Origin: Gemmatimonadota bacterium
GTDB taxonomy: Bacteria > Gemmatimonadota > Gemmatimonadetes > Longimicrobiales > Gaopeijiaceae
Assembly (NCBI GenBank): GCA_022560615.1
Contig: JADFSR010000011.1
Coordinates: 1 to 64,000 of the forward strand
Length of the DNA stretch: 64,000 nucleotides
Direction: 5' to 3'
Position 1 is the first letter of the stretch; each line of letters begins with the position of its first letter. The position numbers and the translations under genes are program-made. Positions 1-8,307 of the stretch are shown one piece after another. The notes beneath the pieces were generated by a model, which worked only from the letters and a program-made list of their open reading frames with translations, did not search any database and was not told where the DNA came from.

Positions 1-556
1 TCCCATCTTCGTCGGGGAAGACCGAGAAGCACCTCCTCCTGTGTCTGATCCGTTCCTGTTGCGCTTCATCGCACCGGCTCAGCGTCTTCCACCCCCTCAC
101 CAGACGCTCCAGGTTGGCGGCCGAACCCGCACGGGCGAACGCGAGCAGCTCAGTTTCGGTGTCGGCTGTCGCTACGCGCGTCAACGCCCGCACTTTGCTG
201 AACGACAGCTCTCCCCTGGCCATCGCCTCCGAGATGAGTGGGAGATGCTCGAGTGCACGAGCGGCTCTGACCTTCTCGTTCGCCGTACCGCGCGTGATGC
301 CGATCCGCCATGCGAGCCACTCGGCGCACGAAGCGAAGCCCTCGTCCTCCCAGTCCCGGTGACGATCCGACTGCGCGAGAGCCGCCAGGAACTCACGGGT
401 CGCCGCCGTGATCTCACCGAACAGCACAGCGACTCGGTCCATGCGCTCGTGGCGAGCGTCGGACGCTAGCGCCTCCTGGTCCTGGCTGCGACCCAGCGCC
501 TCCTGGTCTCGGGTTCGACCCTCCGGCAGCACTTCGGTAGCGTGGATGTGTCCCAT
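1..556 (-). CDS. DUF222 / 13E12-repeat family protein (HNH endonuclease type), N-terminal part, runs off left edge
   Basis: The minus-strand frame is open from ATG 556 to the window edge (about 185 codons). It reads like the DUF222 domain found upstream of an HNH nuclease domain: '..WEDEGFASCAEWLAW' near residues 66-80, then 'RIGITRGTANEKVRAARAL' and 'GELSFSKVRALTRVAT', matching the family pattern of a Trp-rich helix followed by 'S..KVRALTRVA'. The HNH part, if present, lies outside the window. ATG 556 is preferred over the in-frame ATG 568 because GGGAGG sits 4 nt upstream of it. An AT-rich palindrome lies just upstream (574-599). Such proteins are often multicopy and of unknown role; some are linked to mobile DNA. 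Family call is good; function is open. Confidence 0.75.
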   Translation of the reverse strand, partial: MGHIHATEVLPEGRTRDQEALGRSQDQEALASDARHERMDRVAVLFGEITAATREFLAALAQSDRHRDWEDEGFASCAEWLAWRIGITRGTANEKVRAARALEHLPLISEAMARGELSFSKVRALTRVATADTETELLAFARAGSAANLERLVRGWKTLSRCDEAQQERIRHRRRCFSVFPDEDG

Positions 557-573
557 CTCCCCTCCCATATACA

Positions 574-599
574 ATTATGACTATGAGTTACGTCATAAT
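574..599. promoter_or_regulatory. AT-rich inverted repeat, candidate operator of the DUF222 gene
   Basis: Perfect 8-bp arms ATTATGAC (574-581) and GTCATAAT (592-599) are separated by 10 bp. The site lies 18 nt upstream of the chosen start of the minus-strand DUF222 gene, in an AT-rich island in otherwise GC-rich DNA. The 18-bp centre spacing suits a dimeric repressor. Function is inferred from position and symmetry only. Confidence 0.45.
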
Positions 600-839
600 A
601 TATGAGGGGGTTTCGACGGACTCTCACGGCCCCTGAGAGCGCCAAACGGGGGTCGCCAGGGCATCGCGCGAGGGTCTGCGGCCCGATGGAGCTCAGCCGC
701 AGACCGACGTCGTTCAGGGGGGCAAGGACACCGGCGTCTCGGACTGGCAGCACTGCGCTGGCTCGAATCCGTCCATGTCTGGATGGGACAGGTTTTCCAC
801 GATGGGACCGGTCTTCCACAATCGGTAGCCCGCGGACAA

Positions 840-1215
840 GGGCGTGGGCGTTGAGGCCGGGCTGTTCGAAAAGCTGAGGCGGCGTGGACGTGCGTGGATA
901 GCGGTGTGGCCGCCCGCTGCCTTCGCATCATGCATCATGATGGAGCCCCGCGGCGGCGATCTCCAGGCTGCCATGGGAAACATGTCAGAGAAGAGATGGA
1001 GGCCGTGCTCGACGCTGGCGCCATCGACCGACCTCGGCTGCTTCACGGATTCCGGGCCACCGCCTGGCCCCTGATCGAAGAGGCCGCTCGGCGGGGGTAC
1101 GACACGCGCGCGGGCCTCTGAGGACACGTTCGAGCTGCCGGATGACATGCACACCGCGCGTGACAACGCGGAGATCGTGACAGAGGCCAGCCGCCGGATC
1201 GCCGCCGTGACAGGG
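840..1215 (+). pseudogene. Degraded beta-keto acid cleavage enzyme (BKACE / 3-keto-5-aminohexanoate cleavage family) remnant
   Basis: Pieces of one protein occur in order but in alternating frames: 'GVEAGL' (about 847), 'SGVAARCLRIM' (about 897), 'MEPRGGDLQAAMGN' (about 940), 'VREEMEAVLDAGAIDRPRLL' running to 'RRGYDTRAGL' (about 982-1118), then, after a +1 shift at the TGA near 1119, 'EDTFELPDDMHTARDNAEIV'. These match the C-terminal half of the short BKACE type (family pattern 'PRLLHG..AWP...RRGYDTRIGLEDT..LPDG....NA.LV'). At least four frameshifts make an active protein impossible. The N-terminal half is not recognisable upstream (557-840 shows no gene). The remnant ends directly in the tandem repeat at 1207-1293. 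Confidence 0.7.
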
Positions 1216-1293
1216 GCCGGTTACGTGACGGGGGCGGCTACGTGACAGGGGCCGGTTACGTGACAGGGGCGGCTACGTGACAGGGGCGGTTAG
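1207..1293. repeat. Five tandem 17-18-bp repeats (GTGACAGGGGC-type)
   Basis: Five head-to-tail copies start at 1207, 1225, 1242, 1260 and 1277. They alternate between GTGACAGGGGCCGGTTAC (18 bp) and GTGACAGGGGCGGCTAC (17 bp, with one A/G variant), so the first four make two 35-bp double units. The repeat begins at the last recognisable codons of the BKACE remnant, where it would encode V-T-G-A-G-Y, which suggests expansion of the pseudogene tail. No function visible. Confidence 0.85.
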
Positions 1294-1423
1294 ATGATGC
1301 CGTTCCGAAGCTCTACAGAACGACCTCTCGTCATCAACCACCCACCGGCATACAATGGTCGCTCTTGCCCCACGAAATCGTTCTCGCCCATCACGGGCGA
1401 GCCGCACGACGGAGGACAAGCAC

Positions 1424-1846
1424 ATGGGTCGGAAAAACGGAGCGCTGGTGGCTGTGGCAGTGGGTGCGTTTCTCGCCGGGATGTTCGTCAATCCATACCG
1501 CGCGGCCGAAGCGCAAGCCATGAACCATGTCTACGAGCTGCGCACGTACACGACGCTCGAAGGCCAGCTGCCCGCGCTCCTGGAGCGATTCGGCGGGGGC
1601 GAGACGGACCTGTTCGAGAAACACGGCATGAGCGGCGTCGGTTACTGGGTGCCGCTCGACGAACCTGACTCCGAAAACACGCTGGTCTACATGCTGGCTC
1701 ACGAAAGCCGGGAAGCCGCAGCAGCCTCGTGGCGGGCGTTCGGTGGCGATCCCGAGTGGACCGCCATGCGGGAGGCCTCGGGCCGTCTCGTGAGCAACGT
1801 CGTATCGGTGTTCTTGTCGCCCACGGACTTTTCGCCGGCCAGGTAA
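1424..1846 (+). CDS. NIPSNAP family protein, membrane-anchored or secreted
   Basis: 140 aa. Residues 1-32 form a signal or anchor segment (hydrophobic run 'GALVAVAVGAFLAGMFV'), followed by a single NIPSNAP-like alpha/beta-barrel domain opening with 'HVYELRTYTTLEGQ' and containing 'LVYMLAHES' and 'F..DPEW..MR.AS'. The ATG at 1424 is chosen over upstream in-frame codons because GGAGGA lies 9 nt upstream and a signal sequence starts there. NIPSNAP proteins are small dimeric ferredoxin-like folds; the biochemical role of the bacterial, exported forms is unknown. It is followed 52 nt later by an SDR gene on the same strand. Confidence 0.85.
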   Translation: MGRKNGALVAVAVGAFLAGMFVNPYRAAEAQAMNHVYELRTYTTLEGQLPALLERFGGGETDLFEKHGMSGVGYWVPLDEPDSENTLVYMLAHESREAAAASWRAFGGDPEWTAMREASGRLVSNVVSVFLSPTDFSPAR

Positions 1847-1898
1847 GACTCGGCGACTGGCCAGCTCCTCTTCACACGTGACGAGGTAGTGAGGAGAG

Positions 1899-2684
1899 AT
1901 GGAGATCCTGGACAAGGTCATCGTGGTCACCGGCGCCGCCAGCGGCATCGGGAAAGCGCTGGCGGTGCGGTTCAGGGCCGAGGGGGCGAAGCAGATCGTC
2001 TCGGTGGACCTCGACGAAGCCGGCGCGCAGGCGACGGCGGAAGAAGTCGGCGGGATCGCCATGCGCGCAGACGTCGGCGAGGAGGCCGATGTGGCGAGCG
2101 TGATCGAGCGCACCGAAGCGGACGTCGGCCCCATCGACCTGTTCTGCTCCAACGCGGGGGTCGCGCTCGGCGCCGACCTCGAGGCGCCGAACGGCGAATG
2201 GCGAACGAGCTGGCACGTCAATGTGATGTCCCACGTGTATGCGGCGCGGCATGTGGTGCCCCGGATGATCGCGCGCGGTGGCGGGTACTTCCTCATCACC
2301 GCCTCCGCAGCGGGGCTGCTGAATCAGATTGGATTGGCAGCCTACGGCGTCACCAAGCACGCAGCGGTGGGATTCGGTGAGTGGCTCGCGATCACTCACG
2401 GACACGAGGGCATCGGAGTATCGCTCTTGTGTCCACAGGCAGTGCGCACAGCCATGACCGCGAACGCGAGCCCCGCCACCGCGGCCGCCGCTGGCGATGG
2501 CATGATGGAGCCCGAAGTCCTCACGGATTTCGTCGTGGTCGGGCTGCGCGAAGAGAGGTTCCTGATCCTTCCGCACCCGGAAGTTCTGGAGTACATGCGC
2601 CGCAAGACTGACGACTACGACCGCTGGATCGGCGGCATGAACCGCCTGATGCAGAGCTTGACCGGCGTCGAACAGGGGCAATGA
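1899..2684 (+). CDS. Short-chain dehydrogenase/reductase (SDR)
   Basis: 261 aa classical SDR. The Rossmann NAD(P) motif 'TGAASGIG' is at residues 11-18, an acidic residue after beta-2 ('VDLDEA') suggests NAD preference, and 'NAG' is near residue 88. The active site shows Ser ('ITASAAG'), Tyr and Lys ('YGVTK', YxxxK). Cytoplasmic, no signal peptide. AGGAGAG directly precedes the ATG. The C-terminal 60 residues ('LPHPEVLEYMRRKTDDYDRW') resemble SDRs annotated as acyl/steroid dehydrogenases, but the substrate cannot be deduced. Probably co-transcribed with the SMP-30-like gene 30 nt downstream. Confidence 0.9.
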   Translation: MEILDKVIVVTGAASGIGKALAVRFRAEGAKQIVSVDLDEAGAQATAEEVGGIAMRADVGEEADVASVIERTEADVGPIDLFCSNAGVALGADLEAPNGEWRTSWHVNVMSHVYAARHVVPRMIARGGGYFLITASAAGLLNQIGLAAYGVTKHAAVGFGEWLAITHGHEGIGVSLLCPQAVRTAMTANASPATAAAAGDGMMEPEVLTDFVVVGLREERFLILPHPEVLEYMRRKTDDYDRWIGGMNRLMQSLTGVEQGQ

Positions 2685-2714
2685 AGCAATCACCACAAGA
2701 TATGGAGAGCGAAG

Positions 2715-3626
2715 ATGCGCCCCATCAGAGCATTTCTTCTCGTCGCCGCCACCGTGGGCGGTGTCTATCCGCTGCAGGCTCAGCAGAACACGGGCACGCA
2801 GGAGTTCAGAGCGGGGGAACCGCTCGACCTCATGCCCAATACGCGCGTGTTCGGGGGCTTCCACTTCGCCGAGAGCTGTTCGTACGATCCCGTGCGCGAT
2901 CTGTACGTGGCGCCGAGCGCCGGCAACCGCGGCGATGGCACGGAGAACGACGGCTACGTATCGCTCATCAACCCGGATGGGACGGTGCACACGCTGAAGT
3001 GGATCGGGGTCACTCGAGACGGCCTGACCCTCAATCATCCGCTGGGAAGCGACATCATCAACGGCCTGCTCTATCTGGTGGACCGGAACGTCGTTCGCTG
3101 GTTCGACATGTCCACGGGGGAGCCGAGTGGAAGCGCTGAAGTCGAAGACGCGATCAGCTTCAACGATCTCGAAGTGACCGAAGACGGGACGGTGTACATG
3201 AGCTAGACGGGCACGCCTGAGCGCATCTACCGGCTCACACCGGACGGCGGCAGCTCCATTTTCATCGACGGTCCGCCGCTGAATCGGCCAAACGGGGTCG
3301 CTTTCGATCCGGATGGCAACATCGTGGTCGTCAACGCGGGGAACTCGGATATTCTGACCTTCAGCCCCGCCGGGGAGTTGCTCGCGACCGAACAGTCGCT
3401 GGATCCGCGCAACGACGGCCTGGTGATCCTCGAGGACGGCACCAAGTACGTGAGCAGCGTCGGTATTGGCACCGTTGCACGGATCCGCCCGGGTCAGGAG
3501 CCCGAGCTCATCGCTTCCGGCATCCCGAGCGCGGCATCGATGTGCTACGACCCCAGCCGCGAGCGGCTGATCATCCCGATGAACAGTTGGTACGCGCTCG
3601 CCTTCGTGGATCTGAGGAGCCGCTAG
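2715..3626 (+). pseudogene. SMP-30/gluconolactonase-like six-bladed propeller, interrupted by an in-frame TAG
   Basis: One reading frame runs from ATG 2715 to 3626 and encodes a signal peptide (residues 1-22, ending 'LQAQ') and a propeller of the SMP-30/strictosidine-synthase-like type, with blades such as 'GYVSLINPDGTVHTLKW', 'FNDLEVTEDGTVYMS', 'RPNGVAFDPDGNIVVV' and 'NDGLVILEDGTKYVSS'. At 3204-3206 a TAG falls between 'VYMS' and 'TGTPERIYRL'. Homologues continue smoothly there, usually with Gln or Asp before T-G-T, so CAG to TAG is likely. The rest of the frame is intact. It is a recent nonsense mutation, a sequencing error, or two split products. TAG is a normal stop elsewhere in the window, so suppression is unlikely. 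Confidence 0.8.
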
Positions 3627-3745
3627 TCGAATCTCGTCTCAACACATACATTCAGTTCAGTGTCATGTCCCGGAAGAAAGAGTCTGGGGCTAGTTTCATC
3701 ACGTTTGATGCGTAGTTCACTGCTGGCACAGGGGAGAGGATCATC

Positions 3746-5125
3746 ATGGACCTGCAGAATCGGAGCGACCTTCCGCGCCCGTGGATGCGTGGGGTCGGAG
3801 CAGCAACCATCGCGCTCGTCGCGACTTTGGCATTCCAAAGTTCCGCGGACGCCCAGGTCACTTTCGTGTCGGCGGATGGTATCGACGTGGACGTGACGTA
3901 CGCCGCGGACGTGGCGCCCATCATCCAGAAGAACTGTACGGTCTGTCACCGGCCAGGTGGGATCGGGCCCATCGATCTGGTGGACTACGAGGATGCCCGC
4001 AGGTACGCTCGGCGCATCCGCCGTCAGGTCTCCAACCGCTTGATGCCGCCGTACTACTACGATAACGACATCGGCATCCAGGAGCTGAAGCACGACTGGC
4101 GTCTCTCCCAGGAAGACATCAACACCATCGTCGAGTGGGTGGACCAGGGGACGCCTCTGGGCGATCCGGCCGACATTCCGGTGCTGAACATACACGACAC
4201 TGAAGACTGGTCGCTGGCGGCCGAATTCGGTCCGCCGGACATCGTCGCCGCCTCGACACCCATCGACGTGCCGGCTACCGGACTCGACATGTGGCATCGT
4301 CCGTTCGTTCCCACGTTCAACACCTCCGAGCGTTGCATCAAGGCGCTACAGGTGAAGCCGAAGGGGGCTTCCAAGTCCGTGGTTCACCATGCCAACACCA
4401 CGTTCCAGATCCTGCAGGAAGACGGCAGCTTCGAGGGTTCGGGAGACCGGGCCACGGAATACGCCATGGGCAAGCTGGGTGAGATCATTCCCGACGGCGT
4501 GTGCCGGATCATCCCCAAGGATGCATATGTCCGCTGGGACATTCACATGTATCCCGGTGGGCTCGGAGCGTCTGCCCCGAAGGCCATGCTCAAGGACAAC
4601 ATCGTGGAGCTGGGTATCTGGCTGCATCCGGAGGACTACGAGTACGAGTACAAGCAGGATCTGGCCCTCTATGGCCTCCGCGAAGGTCAGCTGCTCATGG
4701 CTCCGCATAGCACGACCATGACCCAGGGCTTCCGCTCGTTCGACCATCCGGTGCGCATCGACAGCTTCCAGCCCCACGGGCACCTGCGGCTGCGGTCCGC
4801 GTCTCTGGAGATCTTCTATCCGAAGACGGGACGGACGGAGGTGATCAGCATGGTCTCGAACTGGAGCGCCACCTGGCACCAGAGCCACATCTATGAGGAC
4901 GACGTTGCGCCTCTGGTCCCGACCGGTGCGGTCCTCGTAATGAAGCAGTGGTACGACAACACGGCGGGGAACCCCAACAACCCTGATGCGGATCAGTGGG
5001 TTGATGGTGGTAGCCGGACCGCGGACGAAATGTCCCACATGTGGATCGCCGTGACGCACCTCGATGAAGAGGGGTACGAGAGGATGGTCGAGGAGCGGGA
5101 AGAAAAGGCGGAGATCATCTCCTAG
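3746..5125 (+). CDS. Secreted cytochrome c / copper type II monooxygenase-like protein
   Basis: 459 aa with a signal peptide (to about residue 37, 'ADAQ'). A c-type heme motif CTVCH (residues 64-68) sits in a short cytochrome domain with a possible Met ligand ('RLMPP', 100). Residues 150-459 show the ligand pattern of PHM/DBM-type copper monooxygenases: a His pair (214-215, 'SVVHHANTT'), His267 ('DIHMY'), a HxH pair (344/346, 'PHGHLRL') and Met432 ('MSHMW'). These correspond in order to CuH (H,H,H) and CuM (H,H,M). It is therefore a periplasmic fusion in which the heme could feed electrons to copper hydroxylation; the substrate is unknown. A secreted hypothetical protein follows at 5277. Confidence 0.8.
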   Translation: MDLQNRSDLPRPWMRGVGAATIALVATLAFQSSADAQVTFVSADGIDVDVTYAADVAPIIQKNCTVCHRPGGIGPIDLVDYEDARRYARRIRRQVSNRLMPPYYYDNDIGIQELKHDWRLSQEDINTIVEWVDQGTPLGDPADIPVLNIHDTEDWSLAAEFGPPDIVAASTPIDVPATGLDMWHRPFVPTFNTSERCIKALQVKPKGASKSVVHHANTTFQILQEDGSFEGSGDRATEYAMGKLGEIIPDGVCRIIPKDAYVRWDIHMYPGGLGASAPKAMLKDNIVELGIWLHPEDYEYEYKQDLALYGLREGQLLMAPHSTTMTQGFRSFDHPVRIDSFQPHGHLRLRSASLEIFYPKTGRTEVISMVSNWSATWHQSHIYEDDVAPLVPTGAVLVMKQWYDNTAGNPNNPDADQWVDGGSRTADEMSHMWIAVTHLDEEGYERMVEEREEKAEIIS

Positions 5126-5173
5126 GAGATTCGCCACCCAACTCGTAGACAAAAAGGCTGGATCGGTATTGAT

Positions 5174-5218
5174 GGGGACCGAAGGACGCTGGGAGCAACC
5201 GCAGCTTCTTCGGTCCCC
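5174..5218 (+). terminator. Long hairpin between the cytochrome/Cu gene and the next gene
   Basis: GGGGACCGAAG (5174-5184) pairs perfectly with CTTCGGTCCCC (5208-5218); the 23-nt loop can form an inner GCTG/CAGC stem (5188-5191/5202-5205). It lies 48 nt after the stop codon and about 60 nt before the next start. The downstream DNA is only weakly T-rich, so it could be a terminator, an RNA stabiliser or an attenuator. Confidence 0.55.
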
Positions 5219-5276
5219 GTCAACTTATTTGGGTCCGGCTCGATTCACCGCTCGAGCATTCGAGAAGGAGTCCCTG

Positions 5277-6278
5277 ATGAAGGTTCGTTTGACCGTGGTT
5301 GGGGCGGCCGTCGCGCTGCTTCTCGGCGGTATTTTGGCCGGTCCGGCCGCGCTGGAGGCGCAGGGGCCGGAAGGACGCTGGCCGCTTCAACCGCGCTCTA
5401 GCCTGGATCAAGTCATCGCCCCGTTCCTGGAAGGGTGGTACGCGAATGAGGATGGGACCTATACTCTCTCCTTCGGATATCTCAACATGAACGACGAGGC
5501 GGTGGAGATTCCTCTGGGAGAGGGCAATGTCATCGAGCCGGCTCAGTTCGACGGGAAGCAGCCCACGACGTTTCTTCCCGGACGACACCGGGGAGTCTTT
5601 GCCGTGACGGTCCCTGCGGCGCTGAGCGGCGACGACGTGTGGTGGAACATTCAGAACCCCAAGACCGGCGAGGTCACGAAGGTGCCCGGCCGCATCAGTT
5701 CCAACGCTTATCAGTTGGATTGGGTCCCGCGGCCTCACGGGTCCGTCCATCCTCTCGTTTCCTTCAGCTCGGACGTTGAGGAGGGCCGGGGACCTCCGGG
5801 CATCATGGCAGGACAGACGCTCACCGTAGCGGTCGGATCTCCGCTCGACGTCTCGGTGAATGCGAGGGACATGTCGGAGAGGGATCGCAGTGATGCTCGC
5901 TTCGCGAAACCCATTCCCCTTCGGGTGGTGTGGAGTAAGTACCGGGGTCCCGGAGAGGTCGAGTACACGAAGCACCCGTCGACGCCTGACCCGCCGGAGC
6001 CCGATTCCGCTACCGCCGCGGCAACAGCTCGTGCTGCCGCTCGTGCTGCTGCTGCCGGTTTTGGCGGACGTGGGGGACGTGGGGGACGTCGTGATCCCGG
6101 GGCCGAAGTGGTCCGCCTTTACGAGGGGCACGGTACAGTGACCGTAGTGGTGACCTTCTCCGAGCCGGGTGAGTACATCTTGCGAGTGCAGGTGGACAAC
6201 TTTAGCGCGACGGACAGCGGCTCCGGCGACCAGTGCTGCTGGACCAACGGCTACGTCAGGGTCACCGTTAGGGAATAG
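5277..6278 (+). CDS. Secreted protein of unknown function with Ala/Gly-Arg-rich segment
   Basis: 333 aa. The signal peptide is residues 1-28 ('LLLGGILAGPAALEAQ'). It has no recognised catalytic motif; beta-rich text such as 'GWYANEDGTYTLSFGYLNMN' and the C-terminal 'GTVTVVVTFSEPGEYILRVQ' suggests Ig-like or carbohydrate-binding-type sandwiches. Residues about 240-275 form a low-complexity linker (Ala/Arg run, then 'FGGRGGRGGRRDP'). AAGGAG is 6 nt upstream of ATG 5277. Its position after the cytochrome/Cu monooxygenase gene suggests a partner role, but this is guilt by association only. Confidence 0.75.
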   Translation: MKVRLTVVGAAVALLLGGILAGPAALEAQGPEGRWPLQPRSSLDQVIAPFLEGWYANEDGTYTLSFGYLNMNDEAVEIPLGEGNVIEPAQFDGKQPTTFLPGRHRGVFAVTVPAALSGDDVWWNIQNPKTGEVTKVPGRISSNAYQLDWVPRPHGSVHPLVSFSSDVEEGRGPPGIMAGQTLTVAVGSPLDVSVNARDMSERDRSDARFAKPIPLRVVWSKYRGPGEVEYTKHPSTPDPPEPDSATAAATARAAARAAAAGFGGRGGRGGRRDPGAEVVRLYEGHGTVTVVVTFSEPGEYILRVQVDNFSATDSGSGDQCCWTNGYVRVTVRE

Positions 6279-6284
6279 GGTTCG

Positions 6285-7235
6285 CTACCGCCCCGAGTAC
6301 TCGCGGTAGACGATCGGTAGCAGGTCCGAGGCGTTCCAGGAGTCCACCTGTCCCCACTTCTCGTCGTATTCGGCCGTGAGGTCCGCGGCCATGACTTCGT
6401 CGAGCGTGCGACCCTGCGCGATCATGGTCGTAACGTCATGGCGGATGTCGAGCATCATCACCAGGACCTCGATCAATCCTTCGCGATCGGTGAATCCAAA
6501 ACCGTGCCCGGGAATAACTTTTGTATCAGGCCCAGCCAAACCGATTGCGATTTCTAGCGCCTCGATCATTCCGGAGAACGTGCCGCCGTTATACACGTCG
6601 ATGATCGGGTACATGTTCGTGCGGAAGACGTCACCCAGGTGCAGGACGTCCGAGCCGGAGAAGTAGACGAAGCTGTCGCCATCGGTGTGAGCGGGTGGTA
6701 CGAGGAACGCTCGCACCTCCTCACCGTTGAGATGGAAAGTCACCGCCTCGGAGTACGTCACGACAGGCCGAGCGCCTTCCGGCGGTTGCGGGAAGAACAT
6801 GCCCCCGCGTCGTGGGATCCGGAGCTGCTGGAGCATCCTCAAGCGCACGTGGTCGTGCGCGAAGATGAGCACGCCGAGCTCGGCGAGATTCTCGTTTCCA
6901 CCGATGTGGTCCGGGTGGATGTGGGTGTTGATCAGAAAGCGGATCTCGGTGTCCGAGATCTCACTGACTGCGGAAATGATGCTCTCGCTGAGGGGCGCGA
7001 ACTGATCGTCCACCAGTAACACGCCGTCGGGCCCCGTGAACACGCCGATGTTGCCGCCGGCGGTGGGGGTCTGAAGCATGTAGACGTTGCCCGCGACATG
7101 GATGGTCTCGAGCGCTGGCGGACGGTCCTGTCGCGCCGCCGCCGGGCTGAATCCGAAGAGCGTCCCAAGGGTCACCCAGGCGGACGCTAGGGTCACCCAG
7201 GCGGGCACGGCCCGCCGACGGGTCACTCTACGCAT
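6285..7235 (-). CDS. Secreted metallo-beta-lactamase-fold hydrolase
   Basis: 316 aa. After a signal peptide (ending about residue 36) comes an MBL fold with the metal motif 'THIHPDHIGG' (HxHxDH), a second metal His in 'PPAHTDGDS', an Asp in 'LHLGDVF' and a final His in 'IPGHGFG'. All zinc ligands of a binuclear site are present. The signal peptide contains a 7-residue duplication (AWVTLAS/AWVTLGT) caused by a 16-bp direct repeat. It is the last gene of a minus-strand pair with the DUF3500 gene 22 nt upstream, and converges on the + gene ending at 6278. The substrate is not predictable; lactone, ester or 'quinoprotein relay' type hydrolases are possible. Confidence 0.88.
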   Translation of the reverse strand: MRRVTRRRAVPAWVTLASAWVTLGTLFGFSPAAARQDRPPALETIHVAGNVYMLQTPTAGGNIGVFTGPDGVLLVDDQFAPLSESIISAVSEISDTEIRFLINTHIHPDHIGGNENLAELGVLIFAHDHVRLRMLQQLRIPRRGGMFFPQPPEGARPVVTYSEAVTFHLNGEEVRAFLVPPAHTDGDSFVYFSGSDVLHLGDVFRTNMYPIIDVYNGGTFSGMIEALEIAIGLAGPDTKVIPGHGFGFTDREGLIEVLVMMLDIRHDVTTMIAQGRTLDEVMAADLTAEYDEKWGQVDSWNASDLLPIVYREYSGR

Positions 7236-7257
7236 CGGTGGACGGGCCGCTATCGCT

Positions 7258-8307
7258 TTAGTGCTGGGTCTGCTGCAGGTGCTCCCTCAGCAGATCGCGG
7301 CCGAAGTCTCCATCGAAGTCACGCCAGGCCGTGTGGATATGATTGGGATCTCTCTGCGTGTGATCGAACTCGATCAAGAACGTCGGTCCTTGCACGCGAT
7401 AGTAGGCGACGTCGCCCTTCTCGGTCCCGCCGGCCCATGCGAAGCCGATGTTCTCGATTCCCGCGGCCCGGATCGCGGCCAGACGGAGCGCCGAGATGTC
7501 GTCGGCCATTACCATGGCGTACGACCGGATCAGCTCCCTCAAAAGATCGCGCTGCGCTCGGTTGAAGTCCGAGGCCATGACGCCAACGGGGGACAACGGA
7601 TCGACCTCGAGCGCGACACCCGTGACGATGTTCGTCGGCGCCACGTCCTCGATGATTGCGGTCTCCCGCTGCGCAGGGGTCAGCGAAGCGAGCAGTGCGC
7701 GCGCCGCGTCCTCCTGGCTCCCCAACGGGCGCAGGCCCTTTCTGGGTCCATCCATGACCTCGGCCGGGCTCGCAGCCAAGAAGGTGGGCGTGCTGACGCT
7801 GAGGTTGCCGTCGATGATCGTGAAGTGCAGCGAGAGGTGATGCCCCTCGAACCGCCACCCCCACGTGCCATCTGTCGAAGGAGTGCCGAACACGGACATC
7901 AGATACAACTCGGGGTCACGTGAGAACTGGGTGCTACCGTCCTCCATGGCCTGAAGGATGCCCTCGACCTCTATGATCTCCATAGCGGTCATGTGCCCGC
8001 TCTGACTGAGGCCCGCGGCGAGCAATGCATGGGTGCGGGCCTTTTGCTCGGGGTTCATCTCCTTGAGCGAGACACCGTGGCGCTCGAACACCTCGGGCGG
8101 GACGAAATGGAAGTTTAGACGCTCCTCCTCGTCGTCGAACGCGTACGCCGCGCGAGCGCGCTGCTCATCGGAAAGCGAGCTGAGAAAGGCGCTCGCACGG
8201 TCAGCCATCTGCGCGACGTCGCGTCGGGACTCGAGCTTTGCCGACAGGCCGGCAGCCATCGCGAGACCAAAGACTGCCACCACACGTCCGATCGTAGACC
8301 GCTTCAT
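7258..8307 (-). CDS. DUF3500 family secreted protein
   Basis: 349 aa. The start ATG 8307 is preceded by AAGGAGATATCC and opens a signal or anchor segment ('VVAVFGLAMAAGLSA'). The body carries the DUF3500 signatures: 'FLSSLSDEQRARAAYAFDDEE', 'W.FHFVPPE'-like text, 'GWRFEGHHLSLHFTI', and the C-terminal 'DPNHIHTAWRDFDGDFGRD'. Family members are usually exported and of unknown function. The frame stays open upstream to 8484, but that extension has a different composition and no ribosome site. Probably co-transcribed with the MBL hydrolase. Confidence 0.88.
   Translation of the reverse strand: MKRSTIGRVVAVFGLAMAAGLSAKLESRRDVAQMADRASAFLSSLSDEQRARAAYAFDDEEERLNFHFVPPEVFERHGVSLKEMNPEQKARTHALLAAGLSQSGHMTAMEIIEVEGILQAMEDGSTQFSRDPELYLMSVFGTPSTDGTWGWRFEGHHLSLHFTIIDGNLSVSTPTFLAASPAEVMDGPRKGLRPLGSQEDAARALLASLTPAQRETAIIEDVAPTNIVTGVALEVDPLSPVGVMASDFNRAQRDLLRELIRSYAMVMADDISALRLAAIRAAGIENIGFAWAGGTEKGDVAYYRVQGPTFLIEFDHTQRDPNHIHTAWRDFDGDFGRDLLREHLQQTQH

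Noticed and set aside
458-890. Reading the two PfaC ketosynthase-like domains (residues 458-890 included) as two active KS modules
   Set aside because: The second (residues 458-890 of PfaC) has Glu638 where the active Cys should be, so it is a chain-length factor, as usual for PfaC. The coordinates given are protein positions.
2715-3626. Amber suppression (pyrrolysine-type recoding) of TAG 3204
   Set aside because: TAG is used as an ordinary stop by several genes here (for example those ending at 10882 and 19718) and no suppressor machinery is seen.
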